A program made the position numbers and the translations under genes. This document shows positions 20,531 to 32,081 of a stretch of DNA of 64,000 bases, one piece after another. Under the pieces are notes generated by a model, which made no database searches, was not told the DNA's origin, and was given only the letters and a program-made list of their open reading frames with translations. This DNA comes from Shinisaurus crocodilurus. Taxonomy: Eukaryota; Chordata; Lepidosauria; Squamata; Shinisauridae. Within the stretch, counting starts at the first letter, position 1. Each line of letters opens with the position of its first letter. The stretch covers positions 110,489,379-110,553,378 of the forward strand of contig CM037876.1 in the NCBI GenBank assembly GCA_021292165.1, given 5' to 3'.

Positions 20531-20862
20531 AGAAATCGCAGCCAGGGTGCTGCTCTTCTACATCAAAAGAGCATGGTATCTGGGTTACAAAGATATAACC
20601 ACAACTTCCCCCCTTTAAAAGTAAACACCATATGGCGGAAAAGAACGTGGGCCACCAGCTCCCCAGTCGACTTTGCCTTCTATACAACCACATCACAGTA
20701 ATCATCTTTGTTATACACTGCATTATACAAACAATACATGTGCTTAGGGGGTAAGGGTTTCTTTAACTAATCTAGTGGAAGAGACTCGAGTGCTAAAATC
20801 CACGGGTTGGGCGCAAATTACTTGCCTTGCCCCGGGTGCTGACAACCCACGCTACGCCACTG

Positions 20863-21110
20863 CCACTACCACAAGCTCCCCACCCCCTGGAGGCACAGGA
20901 TAGTTGTTCGTCTTCTGAGGAATGGGCCCCTTCTATGGGATCATTTCCCTCTTCCTCAGAATGATGTCCTCCTTCCCCCAGACCTCCATTCTCCGTGACA
21001 GCAGGGGAGCTGTCACCCAGGGAATGAGACACTGCTATTAGGTTCCCAAAGGTCTCATCCACAAACCTCTCTACCCCTCTCAGCTTCTCCACTGAGCTAA
21101 TCTCAATGAA
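20863..21110 (-). pseudogene. LINE ORF1 (SGNH-like), 5' half, interrupted by hAT
   Basis: On the minus strand, FVDETFGNLIAVSHSLGD and an acidic/Ser-rich linker (GGHHSEEEGNDPIEGAHSSE) lead up to the octamer CCACTACC where the hAT element inserted. The SGNH block continues at 19184 going down. Confidence 0.6.
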
Positions 21111-22084
21111 ATTTAGCCTATTTAATAGCTACTCACAAAACTCAATTTATCCAACCATTCCCAGTTCTCTACCTTCTCTTTCCTAACCCCATAGAACTTG
21201 GCAAAAAGCCTTAATTTTTACAATGTGAAGATTGCTATGCCAGCGTAATTTTCATGATGGTCTGCTTAAAATACCAAAGAAGGAAGCTTTCACATTAACA
21301 GGTGTAGATTGTTGCCTCTCTTACTGTGTACACACATGTTGATTTAACCAGCTCCCTGTCAGAACACTGAGGAATACAAAACTTAAATAATTATGAACAA
21401 ATAACTGTAATTACGGGACACAAGCAAGTGTGTCAAGTATCCACACATTAAACTCCTAATTCTTTTAATATTGAATTTCTTTCCCACCTTTCTTCCTCAA
21501 GGCGTTTTACATGATTCTCATCCTCTCCCTGTTTATCTTCACAACAATCTGGTTGTGCAGCAGGAGAGGTAGAGAAGAAAGAGGTGTTTGCAGGGCCAAA
21601 GTCCTGTTTGTTCACTCTGGTTGCTCACTCCCAGGAAACAGAGATTTGCTACAGAGCTGACATGCTCTGATTAGCTCCAGCTGGGGTGACCGGCCAGATG
21701 GGCGATTTAAAAATATAATAAATAAATAAATAAATACTACCCACAAGCCACAGCCTTTTATAGCAGCAGGTTGAGTAAGGTGATCCAGCAATCAATTGTC
21801 TACCCACAACCAAACCCAGCAGTTGAAAAAACAGCAACCACAGTACTAGTCAGATGACTCAGCAGCCTCAGCCAAGAGAGAGTACAAAGCCCAAATCAGA
21901 AATAAATAAGCCTCAAACTCCACTCAAAAGCCACAAATCCATCCCCTCCTTGCCACTTCAAATAGTTCCGTGCAAAACTCACCTATTTGCTTACCTTGTT
22001 TACTTCCAGGAAACAGAGAGTTTTGCTACAGAGCTAACCTGCTCTGATAGTTGGGCCTCTGATGATGATCTTAATACCTGGGCA
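21111..22084. other. No gene; SINE 3' piece and (AATA)n
   Basis: 21470-21590 resembles the minus-strand 3' part of the Sauria SINE (CTTTCCCACCTTTCTTCCTC, then CAAGGCGTTTTACATGATTC). An AATA microsatellite lies at 21715-21737. The rest is unrecognised. Confidence 0.5.
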
Positions 22085-22345
22085 GGTTTGTATGGGAGTA
22101 GGTAGTCCTTCAAATAGCCTGGCCCCAGACCAGTTAGGGCTTAATGGTTAAACACGGCACTTTGAATTGTACCCTGAAGCAAACGGCCAGCCAGTGAAAC
22201 TCTTTCAGGTACTGGAAATATATGTTCATGTTTTCTAGATGCTCCAGTTAACAGCCTTGCAGCTCTGTTCTGGACCAGTTGAAGCTTCCAAAGCACCTTC
22301 AAAGGCAATCCCATGTAAAATGCATTTCAATATTCTAACCTAAAT
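22085..22345. repeat. LINE-associated dispersed repeat
   Basis: The string CACTTTGAATTGTACCCTGA, then AACGGCCAGCCAGTGAAACT, then CTCTGTTCTGGACCAGTTGA occurs in many reptile LINEs (probably L2/CR1-related). No coding frame here. Confidence 0.5.
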
Positions 22346-23069
22346 GTTACCTGGTATTGCTTTTCAAAGAATGGCTACAGCTGGCATATGGGCTGAAGCT
22401 GGTGAAAGTCAACAGAACAGCCACATCATGCTATGGAGATATCTGCAGAGCAAGAGGAGGGGATCAAGCTCTGGAACATCTAGAGGGGCACTTGCTGCAG
22501 CTGTTGTTTCAACTAATCCCCATCTGCTGTGGACCCCCCCCACCCCCCACCCCCGCAGCCACCATCCTTCTAGAGGAGGAGATAGATAAAAGGGGTGGAA
22601 CAAGACCAGCTTCTACCTGGTCTGCTGAAAGACAGTTCTCTTGGGACTGAGCAGATAAACCCCTAACAGTGGCCATGGCTTCACTGCTGGTATTGTGCTA
22701 AGAGTGATCCTGAAAGGCCACTGGCCCTTGAGCAGCACCCCCAGAGGGGCCAGATAGAGGCCAGAAGATTATCATTGGTTATGGAACAAGAGAGACAGGA
22801 TATTACCACTTTCCCACTGCTTACTTTTTTGAAGTTATTACTACTTCAAGTTTAAATGCGTCCTGTTAATTATTTTTGGACCTTGCTTTAAAGACTACAC
22901 GTGAATGAACCCTTTTTGTTTTTACCTGAGGAATGAAATTTAATCGGTATTAATAGGATCATGGAATAATTGAAAGTTGTTTGTTAATGGAAGAAAATCT
23001 AGAAGATAAATTGAATGTACCAGACTTAAAATGACAAGACTAACCAAGGAATCAATGGACAGTATAGAT
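22346..23069. other. No gene recognised
   Basis: A short C-rich tract (about 22538-22556) and AT-rich sequence; no signature seen. Confidence 0.5.
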
Positions 23070-23166
23070 CAGTGTTCTCCAACCTTGGGTCCCCAGATGT
23101 TTCCCAGCCAGCATGCTGGGAGTTGTAGGCCAAAAACATCTGGGGACCCAAGGTTGGAGAACACTG
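23070..23166. mobile_element. Palindromic hAT MITE, internally deleted
   Basis: Exact 8-bp duplication GTATAGAT (23062-23069 and 23167-23174). Ends CAGTGTTCTCCAACC and GGTTGGAGAACACTG. At 97 bp it lacks part of one arm compared with the 135-bp member at 42525. Confidence 0.92.
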
Positions 23167-23377
23167 GTATAGATATTGAAAAACCTATCACAATAGTGTA
23201 GATGCAAAAATTGCTTTTATTTGAGTTCCAAATATTTGAAAATTAAATTTAAAAATTTAGATCAACAACATATGAGTGGAAGTTTCTAGATTTTGAAAAT
23301 AAAAATGAGGGAATGCATCTTGAAGAGATAGGAAACAGACAAAATAAGGATGGAGGGAAGTGTCAATTTAACTAAAG

Positions 23378-23846
23378 CAGTGGTTCTCAACCTTTTTTGC
23401 CCTGTGCACCCTTTTCACCATATGTCAGAAATGTCATTCCCTCCTTTCCAAGACTGTCTGACTCAAAAGTTGCATTCCAAATAATATGCATATAATATTG
23501 AAAATCTTTTATTTTTTCTATATTGGTACATAAAGTATAGTACATTTACTTGGATTATTTTTATAGTGGAGTTTTACAAATTCAACAGCAATGTTGATGG
23601 ATTTTAAAATTTGAATAAAAATTGAATATTTCCACAGATAACAAATGAAATATTTATCTTTTTTTTTAATTTAATATGTGCCATATGATAAGGTGTGATG
23701 TCCTGTAGATTATGTACAATCTGTAGAATTAGTAATTTGTAGAAAGATTAGTATTCTAACAGTTTGAGTCTGTGGTCCCAATCCCCCCCCCAAAAAACCT
23801 TAAAATCCCCCCCTGGGGTGAATTCTCCCCTTGTTGAGAACCCCTG
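23378..23846. mobile_element. hAT MITE (CAGTGGTTCTCAACC family)
   Basis: Exact 8-bp duplication AACTAAAG (23370-23377 and 23847-23854). Termini CAGTGGTTCTCAACCTTTTT and TTGTTGAGAACCCCTG form imperfect inverted repeats around an AT-rich, non-coding 469-bp body. Confidence 0.92.
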
Positions 23847-24097
23847 AACTAAAGCATTACTAGAGCAGTATTTCGGAAAACAGGAAAAGAATATGGATAC
23901 AATATATATTATGTGGAAGATTTTGAAATTAAAATGCGGGAAAGCAATATATAACTAAGGGCAGGGATGTGCAACATTTCTGGGTTGTTGGGTGACCAGT
24001 GGAGGACTGCCTGCTGTGGGGAAGAGAGCCAAAGGGGGCATGAACCAAGCACACACAAATCCAAACACACACACCCTTCCTGTTACTGGGATTGTCA

Positions 24098-24129
24098 ATG
24101 TGTGTGTTTGTTTGTGTGTGTGTGTGTGT
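24098..24129. repeat. (TG)n microsatellite
   Basis: An interrupted GT run. Confidence 0.9.
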
Positions 24130-24547
24130 CACTGTTAAAGCCTCCCCCCCACAGTGGTCCTGATCAAAACTGCCATTTCCCCACTGCTAATAGCAAGCTC
24201 CAGAACAGAGATCTGTTTCCACTGCCCAGCTGATGGCTGATCATCTGGGCAATGGGGAAAAGTGGACAGGGCTCCCTGGCTGTGTGTTGCTCTCCTGTGT
24301 CTTGGGGGTTTGAATGAAGAGGCAGACCGAACAGAATTAAAATAATTTGATGGAGATTTTTGGTGGATGTGTTGGAGCAGATGCGGGTATGGGAATTCAA
24401 AATAGTACACATGGCATTTAGAATTACAGGTGCTAAGAGGACAAAAACGTTTAGAGATATTCAAGTTAAACATCAATCAACTCAAGCTCCAAAAGTAAAA
24501 CAACAGAGTTATTTAAAGAGCAACCTACAGTGGAGGTATGCATAGAG

Positions 24548-24685
24548 CAGGGCTCTCCAAGCTTGGGTCCCCAGAAGTTGCTGGACTACAGCTCCCAGAA
24601 TCCCTTGCCATTAGCCATGCTGGCTGGGTATGCTGGGAGCTGTATAGGCCAGCAACATCTGGGGACCCAAGGTTGGAGAGCCCTG
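24548..24685. mobile_element. Palindromic hAT MITE
   Basis: Exact 8-bp duplication GCATAGAG (24540-24547 and 24686-24693). Arms start CAGGGCTCTCCAAGCTTGGG and end GGTTGGAGAGCCCTG. Confidence 0.92.
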
Positions 24686-25080
24686 GCATAGAGGAAGTGT
24701 TTTTATATTAGCAGACCTTTCACTTCTTACTTTAAGAGAAGATCTGATTTTTAAAAAACAAAACAATCACATAGAAGGCATGAAATATAGATTCCCATCA
24801 TGGGGTGCACTCTGCAGGGCACCATACACTCTGTGGGGCATCCACAGAACCCGAGTGATTTTTCTCACCCACCCCTTGCCACTGGATTCAGTGGTGTGAG
24901 CTTCACTGAGGCCAGGTGGGTTACCCTCCTGGTTTGTTTTTGTTTTTGTTGTTTGTTTTTTTGTTTTGAAATATAGCAGGAAAAAAGGGAGAGAAAACAA
25001 AAGAAAAAGAACAACCAAACAAAAAAATATATATCCATCCACAGTAATTGTTCACAGCACTATTTATAAAAAAGGTTCAA

Positions 25081-25541
25081 TACTGTGTCCCCACCCATCC
25101 ATGTTTTCTTGGTGTGGTGCCCATGGGCACTGCACCAAATAGGGGTGGTGGGAGGTGGTTTTCCCCTCAGTCTACCTGGGAGTAGGCCAAGAGGAAAGTG
25201 CCTCCCCCCCCTTGCCGTGTGCCGCAGCCCATGCACAACAAGGGGAGGGGAGCCAACCTGCTTAGCGCTGGCTGAGCTTCCTCTCAAGGAAGCTCAGTGC
25301 CAGGCAGTTTGAGGCTTCCCTTTGCTGGGCACCACCATTGCTCAGCCATGCACAGCAAGGGGAATTGATGACTGTTGGGGGTGAGCAGTCAAAACCTCAA
25401 GCCATATACGGGCGCATGACGTAATTGGGACCACAGAGTCTCTGCATCCTAGAGCAGACACTCTGTGAATATTACCCAGACCTCCCCTGGTGCAGGATGT
25501 GGGCGTAGCCAGCCAAGTGCCTTCTCTTTCTGCCCCAGGAA
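25081..25541. other. No gene; repeat-like sequence
   Basis: Includes the palindromic GCTGAGCTTCCTCTCAAGGA then AGCTCAGTGC at about 25271-25300. Nothing coding is recognised. Confidence 0.4.
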
Positions 25542-26150
25542 CAGGGCCGGCGCTACCGCTAGGCCAACTAGGCGGTTGCCTAGGGCGCGCGGCTGAAGAG
25601 GGCGCGGAAACGCTGCGCTCCTCTTCGCTGCCGCTGCGCCGCCCCCGCCAGGCCTCCGCCTCCCCACCCTCCTGCCTGCCTGCCACCGCCGCGCCTCCCC
25701 CCGCCTGCCCACTCGCTCGCTCGCCGCTGCGCTTCCCCCCCGCCCACCCGCTCGCTCGCTCGCTCGCCGCTGCGCCTCCCACCGCCATCGCCACCCCCCG
25801 TCACCCCCCCCAACCCCCCCATCACCTACCTTCGTCGCGTCGCTTCCGGAGCCCCGCCCACGTTGTTTTGGCGGGAGGAACCAGGGCAGAAGGGCTTAAA
25901 CAGCCCTGTTGCCATGGTTTCCCCCGGCAAAAAACAGCGCGGGGGTCCCATCGCGTCGCTTCAGGAGGAGGAGGAGGAGGAGGAGGCAGCAGCAGCAGCA
26001 GCCGCCGCCGCCGCCGCCGCAGCCAGGGCGGGGGGGGGAAGGTAGGTTGGTGGTGGCGGCGCAGGTTTTTTTTTTTTTCCTGCTTTGGAGAGGGGGGGGG
26101 CGCTAAATATTTTTTTGCCTGGGGCGCCAAACTGCCCTGCACCGGTCCTG
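25542..26150 (+). mobile_element. hAT-type MITE with long CpG/triplet core
   Basis: Exact 8-bp duplication CCCAGGAA (25534-25541 and 26151-26158). Termini CAGGGCCGGCGCTACCGCTA and CTGCACCGGTCCTG; edges GGCGGTTGCCTAGGGCGC and GCGCTAAATATTTTTTTGCC match the 15310 member. The core adds about 450 bp of CG-rich sequence with (GAG)n, (GCC)n and (GCTC)n runs. The 225-residue frame at 25490-26167 crosses both element boundaries and is an artefact of composition. Confidence 0.92.
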
Positions 26151-26539
26151 CCCAGGAAACAGTCTGAGCCATGAACTTGTAAGTGCAGCATGGCTGAAGA
26201 TGTAGCTGGAGAAGCAGTTCTGAACTTTTCCCAAGTTCAGAACACATCAGCTACCAGATGATTCCTGCACAACTGTAAATACTTTCTTAAGCCTGCCTGC
26301 ATCCAATCTACAAGATCTGAGTGAGTAAACTCTGTTTTTAACCTCCAAAAGACTGTTAGTCTTATTGGTAGTATAAAGGGGGAAACCAGGTGAAGTTCCA
26401 GTCAGCCCAGAAGGAGAGCCTGTAATTGCCAAATGCTATTGCTGCTTTAACCAGCAGCTCCACACGCTCACGTTTTTTCCGTTGTAGTTGGCGTAAGCTC
26501 TGCTGTACTTGCTAATGCAAGGGGAGAGAGATAATAACT

Positions 26540-26820
26540 TCTAATATCCTCTCCCAGCTCTTTTAGCAATCCCCAACAATGACAGCCACTGAAAGTGCCA
26601 GTTGGGCACTTTTCGGCAGCTGTCACCCCCACTCCACTCCTCTCACTGCTCCCGCAAGGTGTCCCCTGGTATACTGGCAGGAGGACTGAGGGGGGATATG
26701 GGGAGAGATGGTGCCGCCAGACCCCCGCTGTGCCCAATCATTAGTCAGGCACAGCCGGGGGCCCAGGCAACTTTAAGCCCAAAGTAGCTACAGAGTGACC
26801 CTGGGCTTAAGGTGTCAGCC
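26540..26820. repeat. Dispersed repeat shared with 41380-41615
   Basis: GGGCACTTTTCGGCAGCTGT, then GAGGACTGAGGGGGGATATG, then CAATCATTAGTCAGGCACAG correspond in order to 41418-41560. Probably the 3' part of a larger non-autonomous transposon. Confidence 0.65.
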
Positions 26821-26889
26821 AAACTCGCCCCGTGTGGGCCTCGGAACAAAATTCTTGCTCCTCCTGTATCCCCACTTATTCCCTTTCTG

Positions 26890-27880
26890 GACCACGCAGA
26901 GTTCAGTGATCTGGATAAATACAAGCAATACAGAAACTGAGAGGAAAAAGGAATACACAGACTTAGAGACATCCTAAAGGGAGGAAAGCGTATTTCAACA
27001 GAAAAATTACAAGAGAAATGGCAAGACACAAAAAGGAACTGCTTTCAAATCACTCAAATACAAAGCTTTGCTTCAAAACTAATGCAAAGGAATGAGGCAC
27101 CGATCCCTCAGCATCTTAAAAAACGAATGTGTTAGCTCACAAGGCAGGTCTAAAGGTCTAGTCCCTCTTATCTGTAGCTGGTTAATAACACATCAAAGTG
27201 GAACAACAGGATTAAAAATAGTTTGGGAGAATGATATTGGGGAACAGATTACAGACACACAATGGAATACAAACTGGAAAAAGAACCCATTTACGTCTAT
27301 TTCAGCAGCAATAAGAGAAACACATTTAAAATTATTACACAGGTGGCATCTGGCACCTGTGAAAATCTTATTAACACAAATCTTTCCCCAAATTGCTGGA
27401 GAGGTTGTCAGGTCAAAGGTACTTTATTCCACATGTGGTAGGCTTGTGAACATGTGCAAGTATTTTGGACAGCCATTTTCAATCATATTTCAAAACAAAC
27501 AGGTCATGGCACCCCATTATTAGCTCTTCTTTCAATTTTTAACGACACACAATAGCAGCTGTTACATAATGACCTAATCTTACTATTACTAGGAGCAGCA
27601 AGAATGGTTATAGCATGATACTGGAAAACAAAACAAAAAAGTACACTGCTCTGACACTGAACGGATGGTTTCCGAAAATCTGGGAGGCAGCTCTTGCTGA
27701 AAAACTAACACAACAGAACCAATTGATCAGAGGGATGATCAAGCAGGCCTCGTTCTTAGGAACATGGTTCCACTTCATTGCATACATTAATGCAGGGTCC
27801 ACAGACCAGCATTCACCAAGTGTGCAGTTCTATTTTTGGAAGGGTGTAATAACTAGCAAGGCAAATAATTAAAAAGTGAT
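26890..27880 (+). pseudogene. Old L1 ORF2 3'-terminal fragment
   Basis: The + strand in two frames encodes the L1 ORF2 C-terminal region: QWNTNWKKNPFTSISAAIRE, then HLKLLHRWHLAPVKIL, then, after a frame change, GTLFHMWWACEHVQVFW near 27419-27470. This parallels the Cys/His-rich GTFYHMWWTCKKAKSFW of the young L1. It is more decayed than the neighbouring L1 and carries several frameshifts. The young L1 inserted just past its 3' edge. Copy B counterpart: about 47600-48555. Confidence 0.75.
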
Positions 27881-27912
27881 CAAAAGCAGCTGCAGAGCAT
27901 TCCAAATTAATC

Positions 27913-27930
27913 GGAAAAGAGGAGCAGGAG
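27913..27930 (+). repeat. L1 target-site duplication, 5' copy
   Basis: GGAAAAGAGGAGCAGGAG, identical to 32260-32277. Confidence 0.95.
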
Positions 27931-27939
27931 ACATCATAG

Positions 27940-28278
27940 GTTCATTTTGTTAGGAAGAATACAAGGGATCAGGTTCTTCAAAAACATTTTGCTACAGGAT
28001 TGAAGGAGGAGGATAATTCTATAATTGTTTTGAAAGAAGTACCTATTAGACTTTTACGTAAACGGAAAGATTATGCCTTTTTGACTGTACTGCTGAAACA
28101 GAAAAAGATTGCTTTTCGTTGGGAGATTCCAGAAGGTGTGGTTTTTTCCTTCAAAGATCAGAGATTCAAGCTGAATTCAATTCAAAAAGCCAGAGATTTC
28201 CTAGAAAGATTTAAAAGAGATTTTGAGGGGATGAAACGGGGAGAAGAAAGGATGGCCTTGGCCACAGGCACAGATTAA
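27940..28278 (+). pseudogene. L1 ORF1p C-terminal domain (5'-truncated)
   Basis: In frame from 27940: VHFVRKNTRDQVLQKH, then IIVLKEVPIRLLRKRKDYAF, then KIAFRWEIPEGVVFSFKDQR, then NSIQKARDFLERF. This is the end of the RRM and the C-terminal domain of L1 ORF1p, the trimeric RNA-binding chaperone of the L1 particle. The coiled coil and most of the RRM are absent. A frameshift-causing extra base near 27938 lies at the truncation edge. Stop at 28276-28278. Confidence 0.85.
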
Positions 28279-28317
28279 GATTAATATATATATGTATATT
28301 TTAAATTTCTACTGATT

Positions 28318-31300
28318 ATGGATTACAAATGTTTAACATGGAATATTAATGGCGCAAATGCCCCTCAAAAGAGGAAAAAAGTATTTTACTATTTGAAAAA
28401 ATTAAAGCAAGACATCGTTTGTTTACAAGAGACTCATATCAAGAAAAAAGATATAAAGTATTTGGTCTATAAAACATTAGGTGAAGAATTTATCTCGGCA
28501 CATGCTAAAAAGAAAAATGGAGTTGTTTTGTATATTAAATCCCATTTAAAACCAAAATTAGTATTTGCTGATGAACAAGGTAGATTTGTGGGAGTAGAAG
28601 TCAACTTAAATGGATTTAAGACAATGGTGGTGGGAATTTATGCACCTAACCAAGATAAAGCGGTGTTTTATAAGAAGCTTATGGATATTCTAATGGATTT
28701 ATCATATGAAAGTTGGTGTTTGATGGGAGACTGGAATGGGGTCATGCTTCCACAAATGGACAGAACTTCAGAAAGAAATATTACAAGGTATCAAGGAAAA
28801 CTCCCAAAAAGCCTTTTTGATCTGATGGAAAATCTGAGACTGGTGGACTTATGGAGGCAAAAGAATGGTGATTCAAGGGAATATACTTATTTTTCTGAGA
28901 GACACAGATCATTTTCAAGAATAGATATGTTCCTGACAACTAAAGACTTTGTTACTAAAACTTCTAAAATAGAGATTTTACCAAAGACTTTCTCGGATCA
29001 TAATCCTGTGACTATGGTTTGCAAAAGAAAATCCACTGTTTTTAGATGGAGATTAAATGAAACGTTATTACAAAATACAGCTGTGTTGGAAGACTGTAAA
29101 AAGAAACTAAAAGAATTTTTTGAAATTAACTTAGATAAGGGTACAGATCTGAGAATGGTTTGGGATGCAAGTAAAGCTTTTATTAGAGGTTATTTTATAC
29201 AATATAATACTCAACTTAAGGCCAAGAGACAAGAGAAAATGCAAAAAATTCTGGAGGAAATAAAAAAGAAGGAGGAAGAATTAAAGATCTCTCCAGGAAA
29301 CTCAAATATTTTCCAACAGATTAAAATGTTGCAACAACAGTTATCTATGGTAACAACAAGAGAAATGGAAATAAAATTGAATTATATGAAACAGAGGAAC
29401 TTTGAATTTGCAAACAAACCTGGGAGATGGTTGGCTTATAGATTGCGAAAAGAAAGAGAAAAGAAAATGATAATAAAAGTACAAGAGGGCGATAAAGTAT
29501 TAACAGACAATAAGGAGATACAAAAATCATTTTACTATTATTATTCGAATTTATATAAAGGACATAATGTTTCATCAGAAAAAATAGATGAATATATTGA
29601 AAAACAAAAGTTACCTAAGATTACAGAGGAACAGAGACATATTATGAATGGTCCTATAACAATAAGTGAATTGGTGGGTGCTATAAAAAGATTAAACCAG
29701 GAAAGGCGCCAGGACCGGATGGACTTTCTGGTAAATACTATCAGAGATTTGAAGATGAACTCATACAACCTTTACAAAAAACGATGAATTCTATTTTGCA
29801 AGGAGGCCGGATGCCGGAGACATGGAAAGAGGCAAATATAACATTAATACCTAAAGAGGGACAAGACTTAACCTTAACAAGAAATTATAGACCAATATCA
29901 TTACTGAATAATGACTACAAGCTGTTTACAATGATATTGGCGGAAAGATTAAAAATAATTCTTCAAGAATTTATTCATGAAGATCAATGTGGTTTTTTAC
30001 CTAAAAGACAGTTGAGGGATAATGTTAGAACAGTCTTAGATATTTTGGAATACTTGGAAAAGCATAATGAAAAACATGCTGCATTGATTTTCTTAGATGC
30101 AGAGAAAGCGTTTGACAATTTAAATTGGGGGTTTCTATTTAAAGTACTGAAGGAAATGGATTTTGGAGAGAACTTTATAAAATGGATAAAGTCAATTTAT
30201 ACTTCGCAAACAGCACAAATAATTGTCAATGGCGATATGACGAAACCGTGTGGAATACATAGAGGAACAAGACAAGGTTGCCCATTATCACCTTTGTTGT
30301 TTATTCTTGTGCTTGAAATATTGAACAGAGATATAAGACAAGATGATAGAATTGGAGGCATAAAAATTAAAAAAGAGTCTTATAAGCTGAGAGCTTTTGC
30401 AGATGATTTGGTGTTAACTTTGGAAGATCCTCTGAAAGGAATAGAAACGTTAATGGTTAAATTGAAGGAGTTTGGTGCTGTAGCGGTTTTTAAGGTTAAT
30501 AAACTAAAGACAAAGATATTAACAAAAAATATGAAAATTCAGGATCAAATAAAATTGTCAAAGAAATCAGGTTTTAAGGTTGAAAAGAAAGTAAAGTATT
30601 TAGGTATCACATTAACAAATAAGAATTGTATGTTGTTTCAAAATAATTATGTAAAGTCTTGGAATGAAATGAAAAAAGATTTAGAAAGATGGGATAAAGC
30701 TCAATTGTCACTTTTGGGGAGAATAGCCACAATCAAGATGAATGTATTACCTAGAATGTTGTTTTTGTTTCAGACTATTCCTATTGTGACATCGCAAATA
30801 TCATTTAAACAATGGCAGAAGGATATATCTAGATTTGTATGGCAAGGGAAAAAGCCACGGGTTAAGTTTAAGATTTTACAGGATGCAAAAGAAAGAGGGG
30901 GGTTGGGGCTACCTGACCTGAAGTTATATTTTGCTGCTTGTTGTTTAGTATGGATCAAAGAATGGGTTTTGTTGAAAAATAGTCGATTATTAGATTTAGA
31001 GGGATATGATTTGAGATTTGGATGGCATGGGTACATGTGGTATGATAAAGTTAAAGTGAATGTAGAATTTAATAATCACTGTGTTAGAAGTGCCATTTTG
31101 AAAATTTGGAATAAATATAAACCTAGGTTTTGTCAGAGAGTACCATTGTGGCTATCAGCACAAGAAGCCCATCATAGAAGAGAAATGTTAAGTAAATACA
31201 GTTGGTTGACATATCGTGATTTGCTGAATTTTTCACAAGATGAATGTAAAATAAAATCAAGAGAAGAACTGATAAAAGAAGGTCATACATGTCAATGGTT

Positions 31301-32081
31301 CTCATATTTACAGATGGTAGAAAGGTTTAAAGTTGATAAAAGGTTGTATGATTTTGAACAGAGGGTATCTGACTTTGAAAGGGAATTATGTTTAAATGAT
31401 GAACATCTTATTTCAAGAATGTATAAGCTTTTGTTGAAATTTGAAACTGAGGAAGAGCAAGTGAAGGAATGTATGATAAAATGGGCTCAAAATTTTGGTT
31501 ATAATATACTAATGACACAATGGGAAAATATGTGGTTAAAAGGTTTGAAATTTACTTTATGCTCTAGTCTTAAAGAGAATTTTTATAAGATGATGTATCG
31601 TTGGTACTTGTCGCCGGAGAAATTGGCTAGAATGTATAGCGGTGCATCAGATATATGTTGGAAATGTGAACAACAGGAAGGAACCTTTTATCATATGTGG
31701 TGGACATGTAAGAAAGCTAAAAGTTTTTGGGTTGAAATTCATTTATTAATGCAAAAGATTTTAAGGATTACTTTTCAATTGAAACCAGAGGCTTTTCTAT
31801 TGGGAATAATGGACAGTCAGCTAGAAGGAAGATATGGAACTTTATTTTTATACATGACAATGGCAGCGAGACTACTATATGCACAGAAGTGGAAAGGTCC
31901 AGCAGTGCCTACGATAGAAGAATGGTTGGTCAAGATGCTGGAGCTGGCAGAGATGGCCAAACTTACATCACTAATTAGAGAAAGGACAACATCTGCATTT
32001 ATTATTGAGTGGAAACCTCTAATTGACTTTTTGCAGAGACTGGAAAATAATGATTTGTTTGTTTGTGGATTTATGGAATAA
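28318..32081 (+). pseudogene. L1 ORF2p, endonuclease-reverse transcriptase, one frameshift
   Basis: Encodes about 1254 residues, usual for L1 ORF2p, which nicks target DNA and reverse-transcribes L1 RNA. Endonuclease: WNINGAN (Asn9), LQETH (Glu38), GDWNGV, SRIDMFL and SDHNP (His228). RT: motif A FLDAEKAFDNL, motif B GTRQGCPLSPLLF, motif C FADDL (30396-30410). The C-terminal CWKC..GTFYHMWWTC zinc-knuckle-like motif is at about 31655-31710. The only break is a five-A run at 29685-29689 that has six A in copy B (50372-50377). This splits the frame into 28318-29787 and 29784-32081. Every key catalytic residue is visible. Because copy B has the extra A, the frameshift here may be an assembly error or an allele. 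Confidence 0.92.

Larger units (their letters stand above)
19185..20862. mobile_element. hAT-type element carrying host gene first-exon fragments
   Basis: It is bounded by an exact 8-bp target duplication CCACTACC (19177-19184 and 20863-20870). Its ends are inverted: CAGAGGCGTAGCGTGGG on the left and CCCACGCTACGCCACTG on the right. No transposase is present. The left 1 kb is extremely CpG-rich and contains two sequences recognisable as host first exons on the + strand, a DHRS11-like start (19499) and a TMEM175-like exon with splice donor (19785-19956). The right part holds a dispersed repeat (20264-20455) and a (TTA)n tract. The non-autonomous layout and the 8-bp duplication are read directly; superfamily assignment to hAT rests on duplication length and CAG..CTG ends. 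Confidence 0.88.

Noticed and set aside
25490..26167. 225-residue + frame rich in Ala/Pro/Arg/Gly
   Set aside because: It crosses both boundaries of a hAT MITE with exact target duplication; the frame comes from GC-rich triplets, not a gene.
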